From the NCBI GenBank assembly GCA_040506705.1, contig JBEVWG010000016.1:62001-126000 (forward strand): a stretch of 64,000 nucleotides of DNA, in the 5' to 3' direction. The position numbers and the translations under genes are program-made. The notes under the pieces are model-generated. The model was not told where the DNA came from and made no database searches. It worked only from the letters and a program-made list of their open reading frames with translations. Of this stretch, positions 25,648 through 35,430 are shown piece after piece (position 1 is the first letter of the stretch; the number at the start of each line of letters is the position of its first letter). This stretch comes from Thiodiazotropha sp040506705 (lineage in GTDB: Bacteria > Pseudomonadota > Gammaproteobacteria > Chromatiales > Chromatiaceae).

Positions 25648-27888
25648 TCAGATGGTTTTCACTGAGGATAGGCGGGAAACCCACCGTAGGTCAGAGCACA
25701 AACGAAATACCAGAACCACTCCCATTAGCAGATTCAGCAACCAAACAAGGCCACCACCACCAGGACTATCGAATTTTGTCGCGCTATCCGCATCGGTAAA
25801 AACAGTTCCATGTTCCAGGTTATCACCGTCAAGTGATTTACAATCATCTGCTATGTTGAGTGTGCCACCATCAACATTAAACGCTCTATCTGTAAGATCG
25901 AAAAAGAGACCATCTGCACAGGCCAGCATCATTCGGCCTCTGGTCAGCGTTATATCGGGAAGTTCAAACAGTGCAGAACCACTATTGGCAAAACGTCCCA
26001 GGCTCAGCTGCTCCATTCCCGCATCCCGGTATTCACAATAGCTTGTTGGGGGGTCAGTTTCATTCAGACTGAGCAGGCTGATCTCGACTTCCGGACAGTT
26101 CAGCTCTGTACCTGCAGTTGACCAGTTGAGGGATTGTGTGGAACCACTGCTGAAGCTACCACCACCATTGATCGAACCACCGCTTATCTCAAAGCTTCCT
26201 GAGTCACTGTTCACTGTAATTTCAAGATCATCGCTTGCGACACCTGATTCACCATCCCGCACTGTCAGTCTTAAATTTAGTTGGCGGTTGCTATCAGGGA
26301 GGGTTTCACCAATCTCATAGTTATCGGAAATGACAGTGCTTAGACGAGGAAAATAGCGCTCTGGGGTTGTTTTTGGCAGATAGCTTCGAAACAGCGGATT
26401 GCTCTCCCCCGGCAGGTCTGTACCAATTGTCGTTGCATCAGTAGCCCCTGTATCACCGCCCACATCCATCTCATCCCATTGGTAGGAGAGCGAATCCCCA
26501 TCGAGATCACTGGCCTGACCAGTGACACGAAAAGGGGTGCCGGACGGTATGGTATAGACAACATCATCCCCTGTAGCACCCGCATCGACAGTAGGTGCGT
26601 TGTTGCCACTATTGACCAGGGTGCCACAGAGCCTCCCCTCACCCGCGTCGATGAAAGAACGCATCTCCTGAATACTGATGGCATGGAAGGTTGCATCGGA
26701 GTTTAGTTGCAGATTTTCATCGCCGCATATACCGGCATAACTCATGATTGTCGAACCACTACCCGGCTCAACAGCACTGATTCCCACTCGGTTTATACCG
26801 GCACAGTTGGCTGAAGTACCATTGAAGGAGTGATTGGCATTGAGCTGGTGTCCCAACTCATGGGCGACAAAATCGATATAGAAAACGTCGCTGTCAGGTT
26901 TTGATGTGCCGGTATAAGCCTGAGCTTTGAAACTCTGACAGGCTGAACCCACACTCGCCAGACCACCACCCAGAACGCCAAACAGGTGACCGATATCATA
27001 GTTGTCAGCCCCAAGGGTAAAATCAAGATTCTCTTGATTTTCATTCAGCATGGTTGGGATTGCATTGGGTGAGTGGGAGTAAGGATCGGATCCCGCATTG
27101 GTGTAGATTATCCGGTCATTGTTACCCACCAGTTGAAACTGTACCGCCAGATCCCTTCCGTAAATCTGATTGACCCGGTTGATGGCCGTTACAATTTGAG
27201 CCAGGGTTTCGCTCTTATTGCCACCAAAATAGGCGGTATACTCGCCGGTCGCCGCTACTGCCAAACGGTAGATTCGTCGTTGATCACTGCTGTGTGTCTG
27301 TTGCGCAGCTGTGACATCAGTTTGTGTGGGTGGAACAGTCTCGGCCTGCTGATGTGTCTGGCACATATTGGGGCTCTTTGTCTGTCCGATTGAGTTGGCG
27401 TAATCCCCTTTGTAGAAACTACGATAGTTCCCAGCCTCATCCGGATCGATATAGATTGTTCCCGAAGGGGTCGAGAGCATGGCGTGGAAACCCCTTGGCG
27501 TCAGGTCAATCCTTCCTGTGATGGCCGGCTCTTCTATAGCTTTGACCCGGTAGGTGGCTATTTCGGGATAGCGTTGCGCCAGTGCAGGCGCCATAACAGG
27601 TGAGGACTCAACCCAAAAACGCTGCATCTGACCATGAGGCATCGGCAGAGCCAGTTCCACGCCCACTTCAGGATCAGCAGTTAATTCTGCTGGGGCCTGT
27701 AACAACAGGCTTTGCATTTTATTCAGGTCTGCTTGAAGGGCACGGTAATAGACGGGGGCACCAGTTACACCTTTGGCGGCAAAGGTCTGGCTGTCGAGAT
27801 CATGCCAGATACGCTCATCCGCTTGGAGAGGAAGTGCCAGAAACAGCCAAATCCATCCGCTCAACTTTTTCCAGTTGCAATTCCCCAT
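25648..27888 (-). CDS. Reprolysin-type zinc metalloprotease with GlyGly-CTERM
   Basis: 746 residues. A signal peptide (WIWLFLALPLQADE) precedes a propeptide-like region, then a metzincin catalytic domain with HELGHQLNANH (zinc-binding HExxHxxxxxH, near residue 345) and a Met-turn candidate TIMSYAG. Downstream (about 430-690) are beta-rich Ig/PKD-like domains. The C-terminus is SPGGGGLVWLLNLLMGVVLV followed by Arg-containing residues: a glycine run, one membrane helix and a basic tail, the GlyGly-CTERM signal. It should be exported, cut by rhombosortase and released or attached at the surface. The substrate is unknown. Confidence 0.88.
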   Translation of the reverse strand: MGNCNWKKLSGWIWLFLALPLQADERIWHDLDSQTFAAKGVTGAPVYYRALQADLNKMQSLLLQAPAELTADPEVGVELALPMPHGQMQRFWVESSPVMAPALAQRYPEIATYRVKAIEEPAITGRIDLTPRGFHAMLSTPSGTIYIDPDEAGNYRSFYKGDYANSIGQTKSPNMCQTHQQAETVPPTQTDVTAAQQTHSSDQRRIYRLAVAATGEYTAYFGGNKSETLAQIVTAINRVNQIYGRDLAVQFQLVGNNDRIIYTNAGSDPYSHSPNAIPTMLNENQENLDFTLGADNYDIGHLFGVLGGGLASVGSACQSFKAQAYTGTSKPDSDVFYIDFVAHELGHQLNANHSFNGTSANCAGINRVGISAVEPGSGSTIMSYAGICGDENLQLNSDATFHAISIQEMRSFIDAGEGRLCGTLVNSGNNAPTVDAGATGDDVVYTIPSGTPFRVTGQASDLDGDSLSYQWDEMDVGGDTGATDATTIGTDLPGESNPLFRSYLPKTTPERYFPRLSTVISDNYEIGETLPDSNRQLNLRLTVRDGESGVASDDLEITVNSDSGSFEISGGSINGGGSFSSGSTQSLNWSTAGTELNCPEVEISLLSLNETDPPTSYCEYRDAGMEQLSLGRFANSGSALFELPDITLTRGRMMLACADGLFFDLTDRAFNVDGGTLNIADDCKSLDGDNLEHGTVFTDADSATKFDSPGGGGLVWLLNLLMGVVLVFRLCSDLRWVSRLSSVKTI

Positions 27889-27986
27889 TATGCCCTCTTA
27901 ATTAGTCCGGCGATGAGATAGTCCGCTTTTAGCCACTGGGAGCAGATAAGCGATTTCCTGCAATGAATTCGCTTCCTTTACTCCCC

Positions 27987-29420
27987 TCACCCCTTCAGCT
28001 TAGCGAGCAGGATCTGATTGACCTGTCCTGGATTGGCTTTTCCCTGAGTCTGCTTCATGACCTGACCAACAAAAAAGCCTAACAACTTATCCTTGCCGGC
28101 TCGGAACTGCTCTACCTGCTTCGGGTTATTGGCAATAATTTCGTCAATGATCGACTCTATCTGGCCTGTATCGGTGATCTGTTTCAACCCTTTGGCCTCA
28201 ATCACCGTATCAGCATCTCCATCGCCCTGCCAGATACCTTCAAATACCTGCTTTGCCAGCTTGCCGGAGATGGTGTTGTCAGCGATCCGCTTCAGCAAAC
28301 CGCCAAGGTGTTCGGCACTGACTGGAGACTCACTGATATCCAGACCCGCTTTGTTCAACGCGCCTGCAAGCTCCACTGTGACCCAGTTTGCGGCTATTTT
28401 CGGACTGGCACCAGTGGCTACCACCTGCTCAAAATAGTCGGCCTGCCTGCGGCTTTGGGTCAACATCTTCGCGTCTGAGGTGGAGAGTTGATAGTCTGAC
28501 TCGAAACGCCGCTCTTTCTGAGCTGGCAGTTCCGGCATGCGTTGCTTCGCCTGCTCCAGGCGCTGCGGTGTAATTTCCACCGGCAGTAGATCCGGATCGG
28601 GGAAATAGCGATAGTCGTTTGCCTCTTCCTTGCTACGCATAGAGCGGGTCTCGTCACGATCCGCGTCATAGAGACGGGTCTCCTGCACTATCTTCTTACC
28701 ACTTTCGAGAAGATCGATCTGGCGCTCCCTTTCGAAATTCATGGCACGCTCGAGAAAACGAAAGGAGTTGAGGTTCTTCAACTCTGTTCTGGTACCCAAC
28801 GCTTCCTGGCCCATGGGCCGCATCGAAAGGTTTGCATCGACCCGGAATGAACCCTCCTGCATGTTGCCATCACAAATACCCAGATAGACCACCAGCTGGT
28901 GTATCTTTCGTGCATAGGCCACTGCTTCCTTGATGGAACGCATATCAGGTTCGGAGACGATCTCAAGTAGTGGGGTGCCGGTACGGTTCAGGTCGATGCC
29001 GCTCATGCCATGAAAATCCTCATGCAGCGACTTACCCGCATCTTCCTCAAGATGAGCACGGGTAATTCCGATTATCTTCTGCTGACCATCATCAAGATCG
29101 ATGGTTAGAGATCCCTTGCCGACAATCGGCAACTCAAACTGACTGATCTGATACCCCTTCGGTAGATCTGGATAGAAATAGTTCTTACGGGCAAAGACTG
29201 AACGTGAACCGATCTCCGCATCAACAGCCAATCCAAACATTATCGCCATATCCACGGCGGCTTCGTTGAGCACCGGCAGCACACCGGGAAATCCCAGATC
29301 AATGATGCAGGCCTGGGTATTCGGTTCAGCTCCGTAGGCGATCGACGCTCCGGAAAAAATCTTCGATTTGGAGGCAAGTTGGGTATGTATTTCCAGCCCG
29401 ATGACGGTTTCCCACTGCAT
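27987..29420 (-). CDS. gatB: Asp-tRNA(Asn)/Glu-tRNA(Gln) amidotransferase subunit B
   Basis: Subunit of the amidotransferase that converts misacylated Glu-tRNA(Gln) or Asp-tRNA(Asn). 477 residues with the starting block WETVIGLEIHTQLASKSKIF, the kinase-like core and the C-terminal YqeY-like tail (GQVMKQTQGKANPGQVNQ). It comes last in the gatC-gatA-gatB order on the minus strand. Confidence 0.97.
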   Translation of the reverse strand: MQWETVIGLEIHTQLASKSKIFSGASIAYGAEPNTQACIIDLGFPGVLPVLNEAAVDMAIMFGLAVDAEIGSRSVFARKNYFYPDLPKGYQISQFELPIVGKGSLTIDLDDGQQKIIGITRAHLEEDAGKSLHEDFHGMSGIDLNRTGTPLLEIVSEPDMRSIKEAVAYARKIHQLVVYLGICDGNMQEGSFRVDANLSMRPMGQEALGTRTELKNLNSFRFLERAMNFERERQIDLLESGKKIVQETRLYDADRDETRSMRSKEEANDYRYFPDPDLLPVEITPQRLEQAKQRMPELPAQKERRFESDYQLSTSDAKMLTQSRRQADYFEQVVATGASPKIAANWVTVELAGALNKAGLDISESPVSAEHLGGLLKRIADNTISGKLAKQVFEGIWQGDGDADTVIEAKGLKQITDTGQIESIIDEIIANNPKQVEQFRAGKDKLLGFFVGQVMKQTQGKANPGQVNQILLAKLKG

Positions 29421-29553
29421 ATCTCTAACTCTATGTTTACTTTGTCTGGTTTGTGTCGTCGGCCGGAGGCTCGACTAGACGCTTATGACCGCATGCATTG
29501 ATGCAGCCTTTAACAGAGGATCATCCAAAAACCCTGACGCTATCATCGATAGA

Positions 29554-31008
29554 CTAAGCCATGCCCTCAGGGATTAGACGATGCCACTCTGTCTCCTGTT
29601 GAAACCGATGTGCCACATTCAGCAACTTGGCTTCAGAAAAATAGTTACCTATAACCTGCAGTCCCACAGGCAGTCCATTTACTGGGCCTACAGGCAGAGA
29701 CATACCCGGCAGACCAGCCAGATTCGCCGCAATGGTATAGATATCATTGAGGTACATGGTAACCGGATTATCGGTCTTCTCACCCAGATTGAATGCGGTT
29801 GCCGGCGTTGCCGGGCCCATAATGACATCCACTTCCTCAAAGGCCCGCTTGAAATCATCTGAGATCAGATGACGGGTTTTCTGTGCCTTCAGATAGTATG
29901 CATCATAGTAACCTGCTGAAAGCGCATAGGTTCCTATCATGATACGCCGCTTAACCTCACTACCAAAACCCTCACCCCTTGATCGTTTATAGAGATCCTC
30001 AAGATCTTTAGGCTGCTCACAACGGTAGCCGAAACGCACGCCATCGAAGCGGGAGAGGTTGGAAGAGCACTCCGCAGGAGCGACCACATAGTATGTAGGT
30101 ACAGCTAAGTGGCTGTTGGGCAGAGTGATTTCAACCACCTGGGCACCCAAACTTTTATAGACTTCGATGGCCGTTGCTATTGAACTGCTCACATCTGAAT
30201 CGAGACCTTCACCAAAATACTCTTTCGGCAGCCCGATCTTCAGCCCCTCAAGGGAATCATTCAGGCCAGAGGAGTAGTCGGGCACAGGTTGATCGGCACT
30301 GGTGGAGTCCTTAGGGTCGAATCCCGCCATGTTCTGCAGCAGCAACGCCACATCCTCAGCGCTGGCAGCCATCGGCCCTGCCTGATCAAGACTCGAGGCA
30401 AATGCGATCATTCCGAAACGGGAGACACGGCCGTAGGTTGGCTTGAGACCGGTAATGCCACACAGAGCTGCTGGCTGACGTATCGAACCCCCTGTATCGG
30501 TACCCGTTGCAGCTGACACCAACCTCGCCGCGACTGCAGCAGCTGAGCCACCCGATGAACCACCAGGCACCTTATTCAGATTCCAGGGATTATGCACAGG
30601 ACCATAAAAGCTGGTTTCATTCGATGACCCCATGGCGAATTCATCCATATTGGCTTTGCCGAGAGTAACCACTCCGGCCTGCTTCAATCGGGTGACCACA
30701 GTAGCATCGTAGGGTGAGATAAAATTATCCAGCATCCTGGAACCACAGCTGGTTTTCACACCTTGAGTGCAAAAGATATCCTTCTGCACAATAGGAATGC
30801 CGGTCAAAGGCCCCGCCTCTCCTGACGCTATCTTCTGATCCGCAGCCGCCGCTTCAAGCAGAGCCTGTTCCGGGGTAGTGGTGATGAAGGCGTTGATATC
30901 ACCATCCAAACGCTCGATGCGCTCGATATAGTGGCGGGTCAACTCTACACTGGAAAATTCACCAGCCTTTAGGCCGGCACCCAGCTCTACAATTGTTTTC
31001 TTATGCAT
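29554..31008 (-). CDS. gatA: Asp-tRNA(Asn)/Glu-tRNA(Gln) amidotransferase subunit A
   Basis: The glutaminase subunit that supplies ammonia to GatB. 484 residues with the amidase-signature triad: Lys in PIVQKDIF, and the Ser pair in PGGSSGGSAAAVAARL. The length is typical. The gap to gatB is 133 bases and to gatC 40 bases. Confidence 0.97.
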   Translation of the reverse strand: MHKKTIVELGAGLKAGEFSSVELTRHYIERIERLDGDINAFITTTPEQALLEAAAADQKIASGEAGPLTGIPIVQKDIFCTQGVKTSCGSRMLDNFISPYDATVVTRLKQAGVVTLGKANMDEFAMGSSNETSFYGPVHNPWNLNKVPGGSSGGSAAAVAARLVSAATGTDTGGSIRQPAALCGITGLKPTYGRVSRFGMIAFASSLDQAGPMAASAEDVALLLQNMAGFDPKDSTSADQPVPDYSSGLNDSLEGLKIGLPKEYFGEGLDSDVSSSIATAIEVYKSLGAQVVEITLPNSHLAVPTYYVVAPAECSSNLSRFDGVRFGYRCEQPKDLEDLYKRSRGEGFGSEVKRRIMIGTYALSAGYYDAYYLKAQKTRHLISDDFKRAFEEVDVIMGPATPATAFNLGEKTDNPVTMYLNDIYTIAANLAGLPGMSLPVGPVNGLPVGLQVIGNYFSEAKLLNVAHRFQQETEWHRLIPEGMA

Positions 31009-31048
31009 GGTTTGACTTCATTGAATATGAGTAATTGTCAGACGACTG

Positions 31049-31336
31049 CTACTCAATCACCTTGGGGACCAGATAGAGGCCGTTTTCAACTTGAGGTGCC
31101 ACAGCCTGGTTCTCTTCGCGACGGTCTGCTTCAGTAACTTCATCCTGTCGCAGTCGTTGTGCCATATGAAGAGGGTGAGACATCGGCTCGATATCATCGG
31201 TTTCCGCTGCCTCCAACTGCTCTACCAGCTCAAGAATTTTACTCAATTCAGTGGCATAGCCTTCAACCTGCTTTTCATCCAGCGCCATTCGCGCCAAATG
31301 GGCAATCTTTTCAACATCGGAGCGATCTAGTGACAT
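31049..31336 (-). CDS. gatC: Asp-tRNA(Asn)/Glu-tRNA(Gln) amidotransferase subunit C
   Basis: 95 residues; the small belt subunit that holds GatA and GatB together. DVEKIAHLARMALDE and the Pro-containing C-terminal strand VPKVIE are typical. First gene of gatCAB. Confidence 0.95.
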   Translation of the reverse strand: MSLDRSDVEKIAHLARMALDEKQVEGYATELSKILELVEQLEAAETDDIEPMSHPLHMAQRLRQDEVTEADRREENQAVAPQVENGLYLVPKVIE

Positions 31337-31699
31337 CCGGCTGATTCCTGGTTCGAAAAAGAGAGGAATCTACCATATTCTGCTCAGTGGATACATGCCG
31401 AAGACGTTGATCACTGGAGCAAATGAGCGACTTTGTTACGGATTGATTTACAAATAGTTCAGATTTCAAGGCAGTGTAGTAGCAAAAATGTGACAAACAT
31501 ACCGCTTTCACCCTGAGAATTAGCATCTATAATACCTTAATAGAGGTAGTTGGGATATTATTCCCAACAGAATATCGAATGGTCAAAAAAAAGGGAAAAT
31601 TTGACCAGAATCGATAAATATCAAAGACAGTCAGCATTAATCAAGACTAGAGTCAATAAACTAGAGAATTGCCGTTTAGCAGGATAGTCAAATACCGTT
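31337..31699. other. gatC / DUF6502 divergent intergenic region
   Basis: No gene seen. It holds the plus-strand promoter listed separately and, 15 bases beyond its -10, an inverted repeat GTTGGGA/TCCCAAC (31549-31555 and 31562-31568). The gatCAB promoter must lie here on minus but I cannot fix it. Confidence 0.5.
31506..31533 (+). promoter_or_regulatory. Candidate promoter for the DUF6502/DUF5666 pair
   Basis: A perfect TATAAT at 31528-31533, with TTTCAC 16 bases upstream (31506-31511; weak -35). A 7-base inverted repeat follows immediately at the likely transcript start, placing it well for an operator or 5' hairpin. The leader would be about 160 bases. Confidence 0.4.
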
Positions 31700-32509
31700 A
31701 TGGATGAAAACCGCAAAGTACTGACCTCCTCAATCCTGAAGCTGCTAAGGCCGCTTATCAGACTCATGCTGCGTAATGGGTTTACCTATGGTGACTTTGC
31801 CGACCTCAGTAAATGGATATTTATGGATGTTGCCTCAAACGAGTTCGGAATTCCCGGTCGTAAGCAGACCGTCTCCCGGGTTTCAGTCATTACCGGTCTG
31901 ACCCGCAAAGAGGTCAGCCGTCTGCAGAAGATCGACACCCCGGATGTCAGCGCAATCGCCCACCAGTACAACCGGGCAGCCAGAGTTATCTCCGGCTGGC
32001 TTAGAGATCCGCGATTTTTAACCAAAAAAGGCCATCCGGCCCCACTAAAATTTGACCAGGGTAAAAACAATTTCAGTGATCTGGTGCGTGAGCACAGTGG
32101 CGACGTCCCACCCAGGGCCATCTACGACGAACTCCATAGAGTCGGCACCATAGCCAAAGATGAATCGGGAAAAATAACACTGCTCAGTGATGGTTATATT
32201 CCGCGCACAGGCGAAACCGGCAAGCTGCATATCCTGGGTACCGATGTAGAGCTCCTTATTGAAACAATTGACCATAATCTGCAGACTGGCTCGCAAACAC
32301 CCCATTTTCAGCGCAAAGTCTCCTATAACAATCTACCAGCAGAAGTACTACCGGAATTTCGAAACCTAAGTGCTGAAAAGTCACAAGCGCTACTATTGGA
32401 GTGCGACAAATTTCTTTCCCAACACGATAGGGATATTGAACCAAACTCAGAAGGTACCGGGCGCAAACAGGCGGGCATCGGTATCTACTACTTCGAAAAG
32501 GATGTATAG
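31700..32509 (+). CDS. DUF6502-like protein
   Basis: 269 residues, no signal peptide. The N-terminal half (about 10-85) looks like a helical DNA-binding fold: GFTYGDFADLSKWIFMDVA, then TVSRVSVITGLTRKEVSRL, which fits a helix-turn-helix. The rest is mixed alpha/beta. I assign DUF6502 from memory of its N-terminal pattern. It ends 4 bases before the DUF5666-like gene and is surely cotranscribed with it. A regulatory role for its neighbour is a guess. Confidence 0.65.
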   Translation: MDENRKVLTSSILKLLRPLIRLMLRNGFTYGDFADLSKWIFMDVASNEFGIPGRKQTVSRVSVITGLTRKEVSRLQKIDTPDVSAIAHQYNRAARVISGWLRDPRFLTKKGHPAPLKFDQGKNNFSDLVREHSGDVPPRAIYDELHRVGTIAKDESGKITLLSDGYIPRTGETGKLHILGTDVELLIETIDHNLQTGSQTPHFQRKVSYNNLPAEVLPEFRNLSAEKSQALLLECDKFLSQHDRDIEPNSEGTGRKQAGIGIYYFEKDV

Positions 32510-32513
32510 CTGC

Positions 32514-33929
32514 ATGGTTAGACCAAACAGATTTTTTACCCCAATTGTCTGCGCCATATTGATCAGTGCACTCTATAGCTGTGGTGGTGGAGGTGGTGGT
32601 TCACAGGTCGCAGACGGTGGCATAGGCGGAACCGGGGTTACTCAGGGTCGAGTCACCAGTTTTGGCTCTATTTTCGTCAATGGCATTGAATATGAGACAG
32701 ACAATGCCAGCTTCACTGTCAACAATGCAGATGGAACCCAGGATGACCTGGCAATCGGCATGGTGGTGCGTATCAGCGGCAGCAGTGATCAGACCACCGC
32801 AACAGGCGAAGCGGAGAGTGTTGAGTACGACAGCTTGATCGAAGGGGTGATCGACGCCAATAACATCGCCACCAATGACACCCTGGTCATCATGAATCAA
32901 ACCATCGTGGTGGATCAGGATACTGTCTATGAGAATCCCTTCGATGCCACATCGCTGGAAGCACTGCCTACCAATAGTGTGGTAGAGGTAAGCGGCTTCA
33001 CCGATGGAAACGGTGATATCCTGGCAACTCGCATTGAAGTCAAATCCCTGGGATGGGCCGGTGACGACCTGGAAGTATCTGGTGTTGTCAGCAATATATC
33101 GGGCACTCAGTTTCAGATAGGCGATCTGGTGATTGAAGCGGCTGACGCTCTACCTATCCCCCCTGAAGGCACCTTTGTAGAAGTTGAAGGTAATAGTTTT
33201 TCCGGCACTATCTTTGAGGCCGACACCATCGAAATCGAAGGGGACGGCAGCAACCAGATTGCTGATGATGGGGATGAGGTCGAAATCGAGGGAAGAATCA
33301 CATCTGCGCTGAACAGCCAGGATCAGTTTGCACTGAACGGCCAGCTTGTCGATGCCTCAGCCACCAATTTCAGTGGTCAGACCAGCATGCTCACAGTTGG
33401 CCGGTTGGCCAAAGTGGAAGGTGTCATGGACGGATCCATACTCCTTGCTGAAGAGATCGAACTCAAGGTGGAAGCATCGGAAAGAGGCGAATTGGCCGGC
33501 ATCCTGGGCGCTGATAACGTTGATACTGCTGCGGGAACGATCACCCTGCTTGGCCAGACCATCCAGGTCAACAACTCCACCATCATGAAAAGTGATCTGG
33601 AGGGTGAGTCCACCTTTACCCTGACTCAACTCGAAGCGACAGACTACCTGGAAGCCAAAATCTATAGCGATAACGGTGTTTTGATCGCCACAAAACTTGA
33701 GCGTGATGACCCACCACGCAACCACACTGCCGAAGTCGAGGGAACCCCAACCCTCATTGATGACAATACGATCAGCGTTTTTGGGGTTGTCGTGGATCTA
33801 TCCGGCGTTAATTATCAATTCTCTTCCAGTTTGGTTGAGATTGATGGCGACTATATCGATGGTGTATTTGTCGCCAGCTCGATTGAAAGCGAAGATGACC
33901 AGGATAGCGATCATCATGATCATGATTGA
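32514..33929 (+). CDS. DUF5666-repeat lipoprotein
   Basis: 471 residues. A signal peptide ends in lipobox ALYSC followed by a Gly run, so it is a surface or periplasmic lipoprotein. The mature chain is built of about six beta-rich repeats of 60-75 residues, each with a V-E-G/S-G-x-V opening and an OB-fold-like pattern (QGRVTSFGSIFVNGIEY, IEGVIDANNIATND, VSGVVSNIS, IEGRITSALN, LAGILGADN, VEGTPTLIDD), matching DUF5666. It ends in an Asp/His-rich tail (DDQDSDHHDHD) that could bind metal. The ATG at 32514 gives the best signal peptide. The acidic composition fits an extracellular protein. Confidence 0.75.
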   Translation: MVRPNRFFTPIVCAILISALYSCGGGGGGSQVADGGIGGTGVTQGRVTSFGSIFVNGIEYETDNASFTVNNADGTQDDLAIGMVVRISGSSDQTTATGEAESVEYDSLIEGVIDANNIATNDTLVIMNQTIVVDQDTVYENPFDATSLEALPTNSVVEVSGFTDGNGDILATRIEVKSLGWAGDDLEVSGVVSNISGTQFQIGDLVIEAADALPIPPEGTFVEVEGNSFSGTIFEADTIEIEGDGSNQIADDGDEVEIEGRITSALNSQDQFALNGQLVDASATNFSGQTSMLTVGRLAKVEGVMDGSILLAEEIELKVEASERGELAGILGADNVDTAAGTITLLGQTIQVNNSTIMKSDLEGESTFTLTQLEATDYLEAKIYSDNGVLIATKLERDDPPRNHTAEVEGTPTLIDDNTISVFGVVVDLSGVNYQFSSSLVEIDGDYIDGVFVASSIESEDDQDSDHHDHD

Positions 33930-34300
33930 GATTTAATCGATAAAAGCCAACCAGACCTAGCGATACCGGGCCTGGTTGGCACTATTAAGCTGACACCTTT
34001 ATAGCCATCTTCAGGGCTCCAACCATTCCCAGCCAGTTGAGCATGGATTTTCACAAATTACTGCAATCACCACTCGCGCAGAAGCCACAGTTTCAAGTAT
34101 AAAATCTTTTTTATCCTCAAAAAGCGTGAATTCTGCGTTAATCCCCATCCCCATTCTTGCTCAACTCCTGTACCATTGATAGATTAGCCGTCTTTTGGTT
34201 TATCCAGGATCTTTCGGACAGATGTAGTTGCAATCCCGCTACCCTCCAGAGCCCCGATAAACCCATATATCAACCACTGACACGAGAAGATAAAAGATCC
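33930..34300 (+). other. Intergenic region before mreB: hairpin and possible promoter
   Basis: 371 bases without a gene. A hairpin GCCAACCAG/CTGGTTGGC (33946-33954 and 33972-33980) with weak T content after it may end the DUF5666 transcript. A promoter-like pair TTGATA (34176-34181), 17 bases, TTTATC (34199-34204) lies about 95 bases before mreB; its -10 is poor. Confidence 0.35.
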
Positions 34301-35350
34301 ATGCTGTTCAGACGCATCCGTGGCTTATTTTCCAATGATCTTTCCATCGATCTGGGTACCGCCAACACACTAATTTACGCCCGCGGTCAGGGCATTGTGT
34401 TAAACGAACCATCCGTGGTCGCTATCCGCCAGGACAGAGGTCCGGGTGGCGCCAAATCGGTAGTTGCCGTCGGTGAGGACGCCAAAAAAATGCTTGGCCG
34501 AACCCCTGCAAACATTACCGCAATCCGACCGATGAAAGAGGGCGTCATTGCCGATTTCACAGTCACTGAAAAGATGCTGCAATATTTCATCCACAAGGTT
34601 CATGAGACACGAATCATTCGTCCCAGCCCGCGGGTACTCGTCTGTGTACCCTGTGGCTCCACCCAGGTTGAGCGCCGCGCGATCAAAGAATCAGCCGCCG
34701 GTGCAGGAGCGCGTGAGGTCTACCTGATCGAAGAGCCGATGTCTGCCGCGATTGGTGCAGGTCTGCCGGTTGATGAGGCCCGTGGATCGATGGTACTGGA
34801 TATCGGTGGTGGCACATCAGAAGTCGCAATTATCTCGTTGAACGGTATCGTCTACGCCAATTCAGTCAGAGTCGGCGGCGATCGCTTTGACGAAGCAATC
34901 GTCAACTATGTCCGTCGTAACTACGGCACCCTGATCGGTGAGGCCACTGCTGAACGCATCAAACATGAGATCGGCTCCGCCTATCCAGGCAATGAAGTGA
35001 AGGAGATCGATGTCAAAGGCCGCAATCTTGCAGAAGGCATTCCCCGGAGCTTCACCCTCAACAGTAATGAGATCCTGGAAGCACTTCAGGAACCACTTTC
35101 TGGCATTGTTGGCGCAGTAAAAACGGCGCTGGAACAGACGCCTCCGGAACTTGGGGCAGATGTTGCCGAGCGGGGTATTGTACTTACCGGTGGCGGTGCT
35201 TTACTGAAAGATATCGACCGCTTACTGCAGGAGGAGACCGGCCTGCCTGTGATCGTGGCAGAAGACCCTCTGACCTGTGTCGCCCGGGGCGGCGGTCGGG
35301 CATTGGAGTTGATTGACGAGCGAGGTGGTGAGTTCTTCATGGTTGACTAA
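34301..35350 (+). CDS. mreB: Rod-shape-determining actin homologue MreB
   Basis: Forms membrane-bound filaments that guide lateral wall synthesis. 349 residues with the actin phosphate loops DLGTANTLIY (near residue 17) and LDIGGGTSEVAII (near 165), and the ending GLPVIVAEDPLTCVARGGG. The ATG at 34301 gives the standard N-terminus MLFRRIRGLFSNDLSIDLGT; the frame opens earlier at 34157 with unrelated residues. Confidence 0.97.
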   Translation: MLFRRIRGLFSNDLSIDLGTANTLIYARGQGIVLNEPSVVAIRQDRGPGGAKSVVAVGEDAKKMLGRTPANITAIRPMKEGVIADFTVTEKMLQYFIHKVHETRIIRPSPRVLVCVPCGSTQVERRAIKESAAGAGAREVYLIEEPMSAAIGAGLPVDEARGSMVLDIGGGTSEVAIISLNGIVYANSVRVGGDRFDEAIVNYVRRNYGTLIGEATAERIKHEIGSAYPGNEVKEIDVKGRNLAEGIPRSFTLNSNEILEALQEPLSGIVGAVKTALEQTPPELGADVAERGIVLTGGGALLKDIDRLLQEETGLPVIVAEDPLTCVARGGGRALELIDERGGEFFMVD

Positions 35351-35416
35351 AGGGTTTCTCAGCTGCGAATTCTCTCCCCGGAGTGAGCGCTAGCACTTAG
35401 GCAACCCACACTATAT

Positions 35417-35420
35417 GGAG
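35417..35420 (+). promoter_or_regulatory. Shine-Dalgarno GGAG that fixes an ATT start for mreC
   Basis: GGAG lies 10 bases before ATT at 35431. In the mreC frame an upstream stop (TAG 35398-35400) and the absence of ATG, GTG, TTG or CTG before 35473 leave ATT as the only codon at a proper distance. Confidence 0.6.
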
Positions 35421-35430
35421 CCATTCAGCC

